A DNA stretch of 64,000 nucleotides, taken from assembly GCA_902826775.1 (NCBI GenBank), contig CADEHE010000005.1, forward strand, positions 310,001 to 374,000, written 5' to 3'. Every line of letters starts with the position of its first letter. Position 1 is the first letter of the stretch. Both the position numbers and the translations under genes were made by a program. This document shows positions 15,520 through 24,541 of this stretch, piece by piece. This DNA is from an uncultured Pseudomonadota bacterium. GTDB taxonomy: Bacteria; Pseudomonadota; Gammaproteobacteria; Burkholderiales; JALYOK01. The notes under the pieces were generated by a model that saw only the letters and a list, made by a program, of their open reading frames with translations, ran no database searches and was not told the DNA's origin.

Positions 15520-16287
15520 TGCACACACGTCTTGCCGCAATAAGTTTCATGGTGTTTTGTCTGCTACCGGTGCAAGGTTGCGCCTGGACCAGCCGTATGT
15601 GGGGCAAACTAACGGGCGACGCGCCGGTCGCGAAAACGCAAGCCCAGCAGGGCGACGCCTCGCCGCTGAGCGGGGCGCAGGCGAGCCAGGTGCAGCCGAT
15701 GCCGGAACAGCCCGCCGCCCAGGTCGAGGCGCCCGCTGCCGAGCAACAAGCGAGCGTGCTGGCTCCCGTGTCTGAGGTGGCACCCGCCGCACCTTTGACT
15801 CCTGCAGATCAGCATGCCGTTACGCGGGCGCCAGCCACCGCCGAAGTAACGCCGGCGGAGCGCGCGCAAACCGCTGACTCCGCGCCAAACGCGTCACAGC
15901 CGATGGCCGAAACAACGCTATCCGGCGACGCGATGTTCGCGTTCGGCAAATCAGATATCGCAAACATCACCGCCGAAGGCCGCAGCCAGCTCGACGTGCT
16001 CGCCACGCAGCTGATCGCCATGGAAAGCAGACTCGACACGATCGCGGTTGTCGGCCACGCCGACCATCTTGGCGCACCCGCGCGGATCCAAGCGGTGTCT
16101 GAGCAGTGCCATGGCGGTAAAGCGCTACTTGGTGGCTCAAGGAGTTAATGCCCAATTGATCACTGCCGAGGGCCGCGGCGCGTTGGACCCGCGCGTTGAG
16201 TGTCCCGGTGCGAAGGCCTCGCCGGCGCTCGTTGAATGTCTTGCCCCCAATCGTCGCGTGGAAGTCGTGGCCCATGGGCGCCCGTAA
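15516..16287 (+). pseudogene. OmpA-domain lipoprotein, frameshifted
   Basis: The frame from 15516 encodes a lipoprotein signal (CLLPVQGC), a Pro/Ala/Gln-rich linker, and the first half of an OmpA C-terminal-type peptidoglycan-binding domain (TLSGDAMFAFGKSDIANITA, VVGHADHLGAPARI). At about 16105-16112 the reading frame shifts by +1: in frame one the text becomes SEQCHGGKALL and stops at 16148, while the next frame continues AMAVKRYLVAQGVNAQLITA to RRVEVVAHGRP and the stop at 16285-16287. One extra base, or loss of two, near CAGTGCC explains it. It may be a mutation, a sequencing error, or less likely programmed frameshifting. Intact, it would tether the outer membrane to peptidoglycan. Confidence 0.8.
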
Positions 16288-16464
16288 TCGACTACTCGCG
16301 CGCTGTCCAGATGATGCGGGCTGCACGTATTCGGCGGTGCCTGTATCGGTTGTTCAACGAGACCTTTTGACTAGAGCGAGGATAGTCGTAAGGCTTGCGA
16401 TGGGACTCTCTGCAGCTTGGCGGCGTGCTCGGATAAGACATGACAAAGAAGAGGAACACACAAA

Positions 16465-19107
16465 ATGCTACGCAATAGAGTACTGATCCTCGCAGTAGTC
16501 GCAATTGCTTCGGCATCCATACAAGCCGCCGAGCACGAGATCCGCCTGGACGAAGACCTCGGCGCGTTCCAACTCGAGTTTTTGCGCATCGCCCCCGGTG
16601 ACACAGTTAAATTTGAGCCACAGGACAAACCCAGCAGCGTCAACACGCGTTCGGTGCTCGTCCAGAACGGCGCTCATGGGTGGCGTCGTCCTCCGGGAAA
16701 GAGCAGCTTTGCGCATGAAGGGCTATACGTTTTCCAGAGCGACGCGCAACAGGCCGAAGGCATGCTGGAGGTAGCTCAGGTGGGACGTGCCGTCAACCTC
16801 GCGCAAACAGAAGCTAACTTTGCGCAAACCAAAATCTCTGCTTTGCTCGCGCGAAACGAGACAGTGAACATGTCGGCGCAGCAAATGGCGGACGCCGAAT
16901 CGAGCATGCCAGCCGAGGCTTCGCGCCCGCCGCAAACGGCGGCAACGCAAAGCAGTCAACCGCCGCCTGCGGTTAGCGTTGCACAGGCGACTTCTGACTC
17001 GGTAGGGCCGGCCGGCACAGAAAAAGAACCGAGTGCGAGTACCACGCCTCGACCGGATGCCGAACTCGCTGAGCTCACCGTGTACGGCTTTCGCAGGCAG
17101 TACAAAGTCTCGGAGACAAACACCGCGCTGGGTATGGATGCGGACATTCTGTCCACGCCGCTTTCCGTCACAGTTATACCGATGGATTTACTCGACGATC
17201 AACAGATCAACAACGTTGAAGACGCACTGCGCAATATTGCCGGTGTGACCAGATTCAAGGAGGGCAATGGCGGTGAGGAGAAATTTTCCATCCGCGGCTT
17301 CGACGCATCGAGAAATCTGTTCATAGACGGCGCGCGGCTCAACAATGAGTTCAACGCCACGAATATCGCGACGACGGAAACAGCGAATATCGATCGCTTC
17401 GAAGTGTTGAAAGGCCCATCGGCCATCTTGTTTGGTCAGGGCCTTCCGGGGGGCATCATCAACTACGTCACCAAGAAGCCGAGCTTCAAGCCCTACGCTG
17501 CAGCGGAACTGATCGTGGGGAATTTCGGTTTCAAGCGAGCAGAACTCGATTTGACCAGACCGATCAATGACTCGATCGCGTGGCGTGGTGTAGTTTCCTA
17601 CGAAGACTCGGACGGCTTTCGCGATTTCGATAGCCGCAAGCGTTACTTGATTTATCCTGCCGTCACTCTGAACTTTGGTAACCAGACGCGCTTGGACCTG
17701 TCTTACTCATACATTCGCGATCGTTACACACAAGACCGCGGTCAGGCGTTGGAACAAACGGCGGATGGCCGTTTCCGTTACGCGGATGCGCTGCGCCCCG
17801 ACATGTTCCTCGGTGTGCCAGGCTGGAACGATCGCACCAATTCAACTTATCAACGCCCGAGCCTGAACCTGACCCACGAGTTTGGCGAGAACTGGCGTCT
17901 GGAGCTGATCGCGGCGGCGACGAAGGTCGAGAAAGAGCTATTTGATTCTTCGCCCGACCCAGTGCGGCCGGACGGCACGGTGGAGATATTTCCCGGTTAC
18001 CAGGAAGGTACGGGAAAGACGCGGTATTTACGTCTCAACAACGAATGGAGCTTCGGGGACCCGAAGCGAATAGAACACCGGCTGTTGTTGTCCGTATACG
18101 AAGATTCAGCCAAGAACGATCTCGGGTCCGCCGAAGTGACCGGCAGCGGCAGCGTAGTGTTTGATCCGCGCACCCGAAGTTACAGTGAAACAGTGTTTAG
18201 CATCGATCCGAGCAGTTTCGATTTTTCGTTCAGCACGGATCAGCGCGAGCGCGCGGTATCGTTTCAAGATTTGATCACCTTCAAGGACAAGTACGTGCTC
18301 CTGCTGGGCGCGAGCCGCAACAGATTCGATGACCGAATCAGCGGTGATACGGTGTCGGCGACCAATCCACGCATCGGATTGATCTACAAAGCGACGCCCT
18401 CGAGCAGCTACTACGCCAGCTATTCGCGTGGATTTCTTCCTAGCACGGGCTTCGATCGTGATGGTAACGCACTGAAGCCTGAACGCCTCGCACAGGTCGA
18501 GCTCGGGGCGAAATACGAACTGCTTGACCGCAAGCTACAGGTGTCTGGCGCGCTATTCGACATTCGCGAACGCAATCAAGCGGTCACCGATCCGACATCG
18601 CTTGCCTTACCTCCGAATCAGCAGTGGTCGATCGCGCTAGGCGAGACGCGCACGCGCGGGCTTGAACTTCAATTGCTCGGAGAAGTCGGACGCCATTGGC
18701 GCGTTATTGCCGGCTATTCGTACCTGGACTCGAAGCTTGTGGATGATGGTCCGGATCTCAACAACGACGGCAATCGCCTCGGAGGCATTCCCAAACACAG
18801 TGGCAGCTTGTGGGCAATACACGAGTTCGACGGGCCGCTCAAAGGTTTGGGTTTAGGTGGTGGCGTCTTTGCGCAATCCCGAGTGCCGATCGGATTCGAA
18901 AATCGCTCGTACTACGATAGTTGGACGCAGATTGATCTCGCGGCATTCTACAAGTGGGACAAATGGAAGCTGCAGTTCAACGCCAAAAATGTGACGGACG
19001 AGGAGTATTTGCTGACACAAGCGCTGGCGTTCGAAGATCTGGCCTCGGTTCGCGTCGGAACCGCAACGCCAAGAACGTATACGTTCTCGCTTGCGCGGGA
19101 GTTCTGA
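16465..19107 (+). CDS. TonB-dependent receptor with N-terminal pseudoazurin-like (cupredoxin) domain, copy 1
   Basis: 880 residues; ATG at 16465 behind AAGAGGA. Layout: signal peptide (about 1-21), cupredoxin-like domain (about 23-125), Pro/Ser/Thr-rich linker, TonB box ELTVYG (203-208), plug (about 228-340, with SIRGFDASRNLFIDGARL and FEVLKGPSAILFGQGLPGG), and a 22-strand-type barrel ending in TFSLAREF with terminal Phe. The N-terminal domain shows LEFLRIAPGDTVKFEPQDK, EGLYVF and EGMLEVAQVGRAVNLAQ, which follow pseudoazurin. The copper ligands are changed: S57 for His, S92 for Cys, Q95 for His; only M100 remains. The receptor part resembles ferric-siderophore receptors; ligand unknown. Confidence 0.9.
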   Translation: MLRNRVLILAVVAIASASIQAAEHEIRLDEDLGAFQLEFLRIAPGDTVKFEPQDKPSSVNTRSVLVQNGAHGWRRPPGKSSFAHEGLYVFQSDAQQAEGMLEVAQVGRAVNLAQTEANFAQTKISALLARNETVNMSAQQMADAESSMPAEASRPPQTAATQSSQPPPAVSVAQATSDSVGPAGTEKEPSASTTPRPDAELAELTVYGFRRQYKVSETNTALGMDADILSTPLSVTVIPMDLLDDQQINNVEDALRNIAGVTRFKEGNGGEEKFSIRGFDASRNLFIDGARLNNEFNATNIATTETANIDRFEVLKGPSAILFGQGLPGGIINYVTKKPSFKPYAAAELIVGNFGFKRAELDLTRPINDSIAWRGVVSYEDSDGFRDFDSRKRYLIYPAVTLNFGNQTRLDLSYSYIRDRYTQDRGQALEQTADGRFRYADALRPDMFLGVPGWNDRTNSTYQRPSLNLTHEFGENWRLELIAAATKVEKELFDSSPDPVRPDGTVEIFPGYQEGTGKTRYLRLNNEWSFGDPKRIEHRLLLSVYEDSAKNDLGSAEVTGSGSVVFDPRTRSYSETVFSIDPSSFDFSFSTDQRERAVSFQDLITFKDKYVLLLGASRNRFDDRISGDTVSATNPRIGLIYKATPSSSYYASYSRGFLPSTGFDRDGNALKPERLAQVELGAKYELLDRKLQVSGALFDIRERNQAVTDPTSLALPPNQQWSIALGETRTRGLELQLLGEVGRHWRVIAGYSYLDSKLVDDGPDLNNDGNRLGGIPKHSGSLWAIHEFDGPLKGLGLGGGVFAQSRVPIGFENRSYYDSWTQIDLAAFYKWDKWKLQFNAKNVTDEEYLLTQALAFEDLASVRVGTATPRTYTFSLAREF

Positions 19108-19138
19108 ACCGTACCCGCGTGGCAGTGAAGGAGCTCTG

Positions 19139-19204
19139 ATGAGGCAAATTCTTAGCGCTCTCAGGCGCACGACTGTCTCGCTTCTCGTTACCTGGTACCC
19201 TTGA
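19139..19204 (+). CDS. Possible 21-residue leader peptide
   Basis: ATG at 19139 behind a good GAAGGAG (19127-19133, five-base spacing) opens a 21-codon frame, MRQILSALRRTTVSLLVTWYP, ending with TGA at 19202-19204, four bases before the PepSY start, which has no Shine-Dalgarno sequence of its own. It could allow translational coupling of the PepSY gene. Coding evidence is only the ribosome binding site and position. Confidence 0.35.
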   Translation: MRQILSALRRTTVSLLVTWYP

Positions 19205-19207
19205 AAA

Positions 19208-20494
19208 ATGCGGACTAGCATGCGTTGGTTTTGGGTGTTAGCGCACCGCTACGTCGGCTTAGTGATGGCAGGATTCCTGCTCATCGCTGGGTTGACCGGC
19301 GCGCTGCTTGCCTGGTATCACGAGTTGGATGCGGCGCTGAATCCGCATCTGTTTCGAGTACAGGCGCCGCACAGCGCCGCGGCGCCGCTCGATGCACTGA
19401 CCCTGCGAGAGAGTGTGCTGGCACGATACCCGGGCGCGGTGATTGACTACGTTAGTCTGCGCCGGACGCAGGGCGAAGCGGCGGTCTTCTACCTTGAAGG
19501 TGCACTCGATTCTGCAAGCGGCGAACCTCTTCAACTCGCCAACGATGAGGTATTCGTGGATCCTTATAGCGGGCGCGGACTGGGCGAGCGCAAGTGGGGT
19601 GACATCACACAAGGCTTGACCAATCTAATGCCGTTCATTTACCGGCTACACTACTCGCTCGCACTCGGTACCTTCGGCAGCTATCTGTTCGGCATCGTGG
19701 CCCTTGTCTGGACGTTGGATTGTTTCATTGGCGCGTACCTGACCTTTCCGGCCAGACGCCGTGGCCCGCGAACCGAGCACGCGGCCGCGGCGGCGGCCAG
19801 AGGTTGGTGGGCGCGCTGGGGCGTGTCTTGGAAAGTGCGTTGGCGCGCAGGGACTTACAAGTTGAACTTCGATCTGCATCGGGCCGGCGGCCTGTGGCCC
19901 TGGGCAATGTTATTTGTGCTCGCGTGGAGCAGCGTGGCCTTTAACCTGCAGGAGGTGTATCACCCAGTGATGCGCGCCTTGTTCGGCATGCAAATCGACG
20001 CTCGCACTGCCGTGCCTTCGGTGGGCGAGCCGCAAGCAAAGCTGGTGATGGGTTGGCAGCGCGCGCTTGAAGTCGGGCGCGAGCACGCGAGCGCGCTGGC
20101 GCGTGAAAAGGGCTTTAGCGTGCTGGCAGAGGATTCGTTGTCCTACGATCCAGCCAAGAACATGGTGCGCTTGCGCGTGAAAAGCGATCGCGATATCGGC
20201 GACAAGTACGGCGCCACGTCCGTGTATTTTCACAGCTCAACCGGGGTGTTGCTCGGCAGCTATGTTCCAACCGGTGAGGCGGTGGGTGACACAGTGACCA
20301 GTTGGCTGCTGACCCTGCACATGGCGCAAATCTGGGGCGTACCCTTCAAGCTGTTCGTTACAGTCGTCGGCGTTGTTCTCGCCGTGCTCTGCGCGACAGG
20401 CGTATATATCTGGTGGAGAAAACATCGATCACGTAGACAGATCGCCCGACGCAGCGTCGCCGCTGCGGCACAGGGAGTAGTAGCAAGCTTTTAA
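19208..20494 (+). CDS. PepSY-associated membrane protein (PiuB-like)
   Basis: 428 residues with four long membrane segments: one at the N-terminus (YVGLVMAGFLLIAGLTGALL), two in the middle (FGSYLFGIVALVWTLDCFIG and GGLWPWAMLFVLAWSSVAFN), one at the C-terminus (FKLFVTVVGVVLAVLCATGV). The HRYVGL and LHRAGGLW histidines fit the haem-ligand pattern of the PepSY-TM family (PF03929), whose members are encoded next to siderophore receptors and are proposed ferric-siderophore reductases. It sits between the two receptors here, which supports a role in releasing iron in the periplasm or at the inner membrane. ATG 19220 is an alternative start. Confidence 0.88.
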   Translation: MRTSMRWFWVLAHRYVGLVMAGFLLIAGLTGALLAWYHELDAALNPHLFRVQAPHSAAAPLDALTLRESVLARYPGAVIDYVSLRRTQGEAAVFYLEGALDSASGEPLQLANDEVFVDPYSGRGLGERKWGDITQGLTNLMPFIYRLHYSLALGTFGSYLFGIVALVWTLDCFIGAYLTFPARRRGPRTEHAAAAAARGWWARWGVSWKVRWRAGTYKLNFDLHRAGGLWPWAMLFVLAWSSVAFNLQEVYHPVMRALFGMQIDARTAVPSVGEPQAKLVMGWQRALEVGREHASALAREKGFSVLAEDSLSYDPAKNMVRLRVKSDRDIGDKYGATSVYFHSSTGVLLGSYVPTGEAVGDTVTSWLLTLHMAQIWGVPFKLFVTVVGVVLAVLCATGVYIWWRKHRSRRQIARRSVAAAAQGVVASF

Positions 20495-20673
20495 CTTCGA
20501 CGATCGGCCTGCCGTGTGAATTCGAGCGTCTAGGTAATCAGAAAGGAGTTTCGATTCGTATTCGTGTTCTTGTGCTGGCGTTCGTGCGGCACACCTTAGT
20601 TATCTAGCCAGTGACTTCCGAATGGAGAGCCAGCGATGATTTCTATCAACCTCAACGTCTTGGGAGTCAAAGT

Positions 20674-23535
20674 ATGCAGAATGAAAGTGTTTGTGATGAT
20701 CGGTGCGGCCGGCTTCGCATAAAGCAGAGAAGGTTGAACGGCTTAGCTGCCTCAAACAGCAAGCGACCCAATCAGTTAGCGCTGATCGCCGCGCTAACCT
20801 ATGCGTGGAGCGCCGCAGCCGCCGAGCATCATGTAGTCGTGAATGCCAAGCAGGCGCGGTTCGAACCCGCTTATCTCAGAATGGCGCCCGGAGATACCGT
20901 GGTTTTCCAGCCATCAGGGAGGCACGCCGCGGTGCGTTCTACGCTACTGCCCGCGGGCGCGTACCATTGGGCCGGCATCGCCGGGAAGCGCTATTCGGTT
21001 AAGCTGACGCGCGAAGGTTTGTACGTGTACGGCGGTGGTGCGCACGCTTCGAGTGGCATGGTCGGGGTTGTGCAGGTAGGTCGAGCAACCAATCTGGCGC
21101 AAGCGCAAGCGCTGAGATTGCCGCAACAGCGTGTGCGCGCGCAGCTTCAAGCGCTGCTGGAGCAAGTACCGGCAGACCAGCCTGAGCCGGGAAGGCTCGC
21201 AGCAGCCGCGCAGCAGCCTAGCCAGCCGCCGTCTCGGGCGGCAAGCATACCTGCAGCGCAACTTGCTCAGCCGTCCGCGCCGCAGACGCCGCAAGTCCCC
21301 AACGCGGTGAAAGCCAGCGAGCCGGTGCTGGAAAATCGTCCACCGCCCGCGACGGCAAGTCGCAGGCAGATGCAGGCCCAAGCGCCCGCCAACGAGCCCG
21401 CTTCGAGCGCGCCCACACTAGCCACGGTCAGAGTGGAGGCGCAAAGGTCACGCGCGAGTGACGGCAGCTACCAAGCGACCGCAACGCGCGTCGGAAAAGT
21501 TCTGCAAGATCCGCATGATGTCCCGCAAGCGCTCACCACCGTGACCAACAAGCTGATGGAAGAGCAACAAGTGGGCAGTCTGCGCGAGGCGCTGCGCAAT
21601 GTGCCGGGGCTGACTTTCAATGCGGCCGAAGGCGGGCGCGCCGGCGACAATATGATGCTGCGAAGCTTCTACACGTTTGGCGATACCTACCTCGACGGCA
21701 TCCGCGATACTGCGCAATATAACCGCGAGACGTTCAATCTCGAGCAAGTAGATGTGCTGCGGGGTTCGGCTGCCATGTTATTCGGGCGTGGTCAGGCCGG
21801 CGGTGTCATCAACCAAGTGAGCAAGGTGCCGGTGCTCGCCGACCAGCACAGATTGACCGGCAGCCTGGGCACCGATGGCTACCGCGAAGTCACTGCCGAT
21901 CTCAACAAGCAACTGGGCGAGACGAGCGCGCTGCGAATCAACGCGATGAAGCGCGACGAAGGTAGTTGGCGTAGCAATCCGGCTACGGGCGACGAGCCCG
22001 AATTGCATCGTGAAGGCATTGCCGCGAGTCTGGCCACCGGACTGAAATCCAGCGACCAGTTCGTCTTAAGCCATGTCTTGACCAAGACCCGCGACATACC
22101 GGACTACGGGTTTTCGTTCGACGCCGCAACGCGCAGTCCCAACAAGAATTTTCCGGCCAGCTACTTCTGGGGGATCGACAAGAACTTCGACGATAGCGAT
22201 ACCAACGTCACCACAGGCGTATGGACGCATCGCTTTTCGCCGACTAGTGAACTGCGCACCTCGCTACGCTATGCAGACTACGAGCGCAGCTACTGGGCAC
22301 GCACGCCAAGTGCAACGGCGGCGCCCAACGTCGACGGCACCATCGTCAATACCAACGCCACCACCGGTGCGCAAACCTACAACGCCGGGCCAACGCGCGC
22401 CATGGACTACGAAACGCTCACGCTGCAGTCGGACTTTAACCGGCAATTCAAGGCACTCGGCACCACGCATGAACTGCTGGCAGGGTTCGAGTTTCTGCGC
22501 GAAGACAGTCATCGCAACGGCTTGCTCAACCTAAGCGGCGGCAATGACGCCACCACCAATCCTCCTCCCTTCTTCCGCCCTTATGTTGAAAATACAACGG
22601 CCATTCCGGTCAACTTCAAGAGCGATTCGTACGCTCTCTACGTGCAGGACTCATTCGAGATCTTGCCGAGCTGGAAGGCGACGGCGGGCGCGCGGCGCGA
22701 CGAGTTGGACGCAAATTATTCGAGCACCACGTCGCCACAGTTGCGCTACGGTGAGTGGAGCTATCGGGCAGCACTTTCTTGGCAACCCCAAGACAGCTCG
22801 CACTACTACCTTAGCTGGAGTGACTCATTCAGTCCCACGGCCGACTTGTACCAACTGACCGTCGAACCGCTGCCGCCCGAACGCAGTCAAGTGGTCGAGT
22901 TGGGGGCAAAGTGGTTGTTTTTCGACGGCGATCTCGCATTTCGCACTGCCATCTATCAAGCAGAGAAGGAGTGGGAACGCAACACCGATCTGGAGTCGAC
23001 CGCGGCGGTGCTCACGAAGAAGCGTCGCACTAACGGCGTGGAGTTTGATCTGGCCGGGCGGGTCACGCCGAATTGGGAGATATTTGGCGGCGTCGCGCTG
23101 ATGGATGCCGAGATCTTAGAGGTTGCAGAAAACGTCAATCCCACGACCGGCGCAATTACCGCCAGCAATCCAGACTACAAAGGCAAGCGCGCGCGTAATA
23201 CGCCGCCCTATACGGTCAACTTGTGGACCACTTACAAGCTGGGCGGCGGCTGGAAAATTGGCGGGGGCGTCGAGGCGAAAGGTAAACGCTACGGGTACAA
23301 CCCGAGCGGGGCGGGTCCGGTGCCGACCTTGAACGGTGACTTTCACCCGAACACCGCACCCGCTTATGAGCGCTACGATCTTCTGCTTTCCTATGAGCAG
23401 AAGGATTGGGGCGTTCGCCTCAACCTTCGCAATGTGCTCGACGAGATCTGGTACGACGCGCTTTATGACAATGGTGCGTTCACTGTGCCCGGGACACGGC
23501 GGATGGCGATTTTAACCGGCGAGTTGAAATTCTAA
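20674..23535 (+). CDS. TonB-dependent siderophore receptor (Fiu/PiuA-like) with N-terminal pseudoazurin-like domain, copy 2
   Basis: 953 residues from ATG 20674, which has GGGAG seven bases upstream; GTG 20611 is a less likely start. A long basic N-terminus precedes the signal (LALIAALTYAWSAAAA). Residues about 50-163 closely follow pseudoazurin: ARFEPAYLRMAPGDTVVFQP, REGLYVYGGGAHASSGMVGV and VVQVGRATNLAQAQALRLPQ, including the C-terminal helices. The Cys ligand is G121, but H124 and M129 remain, and H84 is one residue off the first His. After a Pro/Ala/Gln linker come the TonB box (ATVRVEA, 250-256), plug (about 280-386, DVPQALTTVT, YLDGIRDTAQYNRETFNLEQ) and barrel. Catecholate siderophore uptake is likely. 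PiuC overlaps the stop. Confidence 0.92.
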   Translation: MQNESVCDDRCGRLRIKQRRLNGLAASNSKRPNQLALIAALTYAWSAAAAEHHVVVNAKQARFEPAYLRMAPGDTVVFQPSGRHAAVRSTLLPAGAYHWAGIAGKRYSVKLTREGLYVYGGGAHASSGMVGVVQVGRATNLAQAQALRLPQQRVRAQLQALLEQVPADQPEPGRLAAAAQQPSQPPSRAASIPAAQLAQPSAPQTPQVPNAVKASEPVLENRPPPATASRRQMQAQAPANEPASSAPTLATVRVEAQRSRASDGSYQATATRVGKVLQDPHDVPQALTTVTNKLMEEQQVGSLREALRNVPGLTFNAAEGGRAGDNMMLRSFYTFGDTYLDGIRDTAQYNRETFNLEQVDVLRGSAAMLFGRGQAGGVINQVSKVPVLADQHRLTGSLGTDGYREVTADLNKQLGETSALRINAMKRDEGSWRSNPATGDEPELHREGIAASLATGLKSSDQFVLSHVLTKTRDIPDYGFSFDAATRSPNKNFPASYFWGIDKNFDDSDTNVTTGVWTHRFSPTSELRTSLRYADYERSYWARTPSATAAPNVDGTIVNTNATTGAQTYNAGPTRAMDYETLTLQSDFNRQFKALGTTHELLAGFEFLREDSHRNGLLNLSGGNDATTNPPPFFRPYVENTTAIPVNFKSDSYALYVQDSFEILPSWKATAGARRDELDANYSSTTSPQLRYGEWSYRAALSWQPQDSSHYYLSWSDSFSPTADLYQLTVEPLPPERSQVVELGAKWLFFDGDLAFRTAIYQAEKEWERNTDLESTAAVLTKKRRTNGVEFDLAGRVTPNWEIFGGVALMDAEILEVAENVNPTTGAITASNPDYKGKRARNTPPYTVNLWTTYKLGGGWKIGGGVEAKGKRYGYNPSGAGPVPTLNGDFHPNTAPAYERYDLLLSYEQKDWGVRLNLRNVLDEIWYDALYDNGAFTVPGTRRMAILTGELKF

Positions 23536-24218
23536 TGTTGATGACGCTCGACAATGTGCTCACGCGTGAGGAGCTTGCCGAGGCGCGCGAGATGATCGCG
23601 CATTCTCAGTGGGCAAGCGGTTTGGCGACGGCCGGTACGCAGGCGGCTGCAGTAAAGGACAACCAGCAGTTGCCGGAGGATGCGCCCTTCTTGCCCGCGT
23701 TGCGGCGCATGGTGCTGGCTGCGCTGAATCGGCAGCCGCTGTTCTTTAGCGCCGCGCTTCCGCTAAAGATTCTGGCGCCGTTCTTCAACCGCTACGGCGA
23801 AACCGGCAATCGTTATGGCCAGCATACCGACGGTGCCATGCGGCTCACGCCTGACGGAGCCGGCTATGTGCGAGCGGACGTTTCCGCCACGTTATTTCTT
23901 TCTGAGCCAGAGGAATACGACGGCGGTATTCTTGCTGTTCAAGACACGTTTGCGACCCATAACATCAAACTGAAGGCCGGGAGCATTGTCGTGTATCCAT
24001 CTTCGTCCATTCACGAAGTAACGCCGGTTACCCGCGGCGCGCGCATCGGGTGCTTTATGTTCATGCAGAGCATGGTGCGGGACGCCGAAAAACGCCGCGT
24101 CCTATTCGACTTGGATTTGGCCATCCAGCAGTTGCGCCAGCAAGTCGGTGAAGCGGCGCCCGTGGTCAGTTTGACTGGCACTTATCATAACTTGTTGCGG
24201 CGCTGGGCAGATACCTGA
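23535..24218 (+). CDS. piuC: Fe(II)/2-oxoglutarate dioxygenase, PiuC/YbiX family (PKHD-type hydroxylase)
   Basis: 227 residues, matching the family (about 225). The iron triad is visible: H97 and D99 in YGQHTDG, H160 in SSSIHEV, with R170 placed to bind 2-oxoglutarate. The N-terminus LDNVLTREELAEAREMI and the SATLFLSEPEEYDGGIL stretch are family-typical. The start codon overlaps the receptor stop (TAATG), so synthesis is coupled to receptor 2. Homologues are iron-regulated partners of Fiu/PiuA receptors; the hydroxylated substrate is not established. Confidence 0.94.
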   Translation: MLMTLDNVLTREELAEAREMIAHSQWASGLATAGTQAAAVKDNQQLPEDAPFLPALRRMVLAALNRQPLFFSAALPLKILAPFFNRYGETGNRYGQHTDGAMRLTPDGAGYVRADVSATLFLSEPEEYDGGILAVQDTFATHNIKLKAGSIVVYPSSSIHEVTPVTRGARIGCFMFMQSMVRDAEKRRVLFDLDLAIQQLRQQVGEAAPVVSLTGTYHNLLRRWADT

Positions 24219-24245
24219 CCTGGGCGCGCGTCGGCTTGAGCGTTT

Positions 24246-24530
24246 CTAAAGGTGGTAAGCGGCGACCCCCGACAATCGTCGCTTCGTGCGTTTGACGACG
24301 ATTGCATCGCCGACACTGAGCTTGTCATTACGCGCAATCTGCAGGGTCACCGGTGTGCCATCAGCCAACTTGGCTACCAATTTCGATTGTGGCGGCCCGC
24401 TCGGCACATTAACGGGAGAGATTTCCGCAACCGTTGCTTCTATCGTTTCACCCGGTTCTATCGGACGATCGAGCAGGAACCAGCCGGCAACCAGGGCGAC
24501 GACCAGCGCAAACACCCAAAAATTTGACAT
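24246..24530 (-). CDS. Small membrane-anchored protein
   Basis: 94 residues. One N-terminal helix (FWVFALVVALVAGWFLLDRP) is followed by a small beta-rich domain (ETIEATVAEISPV, KLVAKLADGTPVTLQIARND, VGDAIVVKRTKRR), which looks like a soluble OB- or barrel-like domain. I do not recognise the family. It starts 11 bases after the UspA stop on the same strand, so both are probably made from one transcript. Confidence 0.65.
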   Translation of the reverse strand: MSNFWVFALVVALVAGWFLLDRPIEPGETIEATVAEISPVNVPSGPPQSKLVAKLADGTPVTLQIARNDKLSVGDAIVVKRTKRRLSGVAAYHL

Positions 24531-24541
24531 AGATAATCGAT

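Noticed and set aside
20611-20673. GTG 20611 as start of receptor 2
   Set aside because: It lacks a ribosome binding site, whereas ATG 20674 has GGGAG at good distance.
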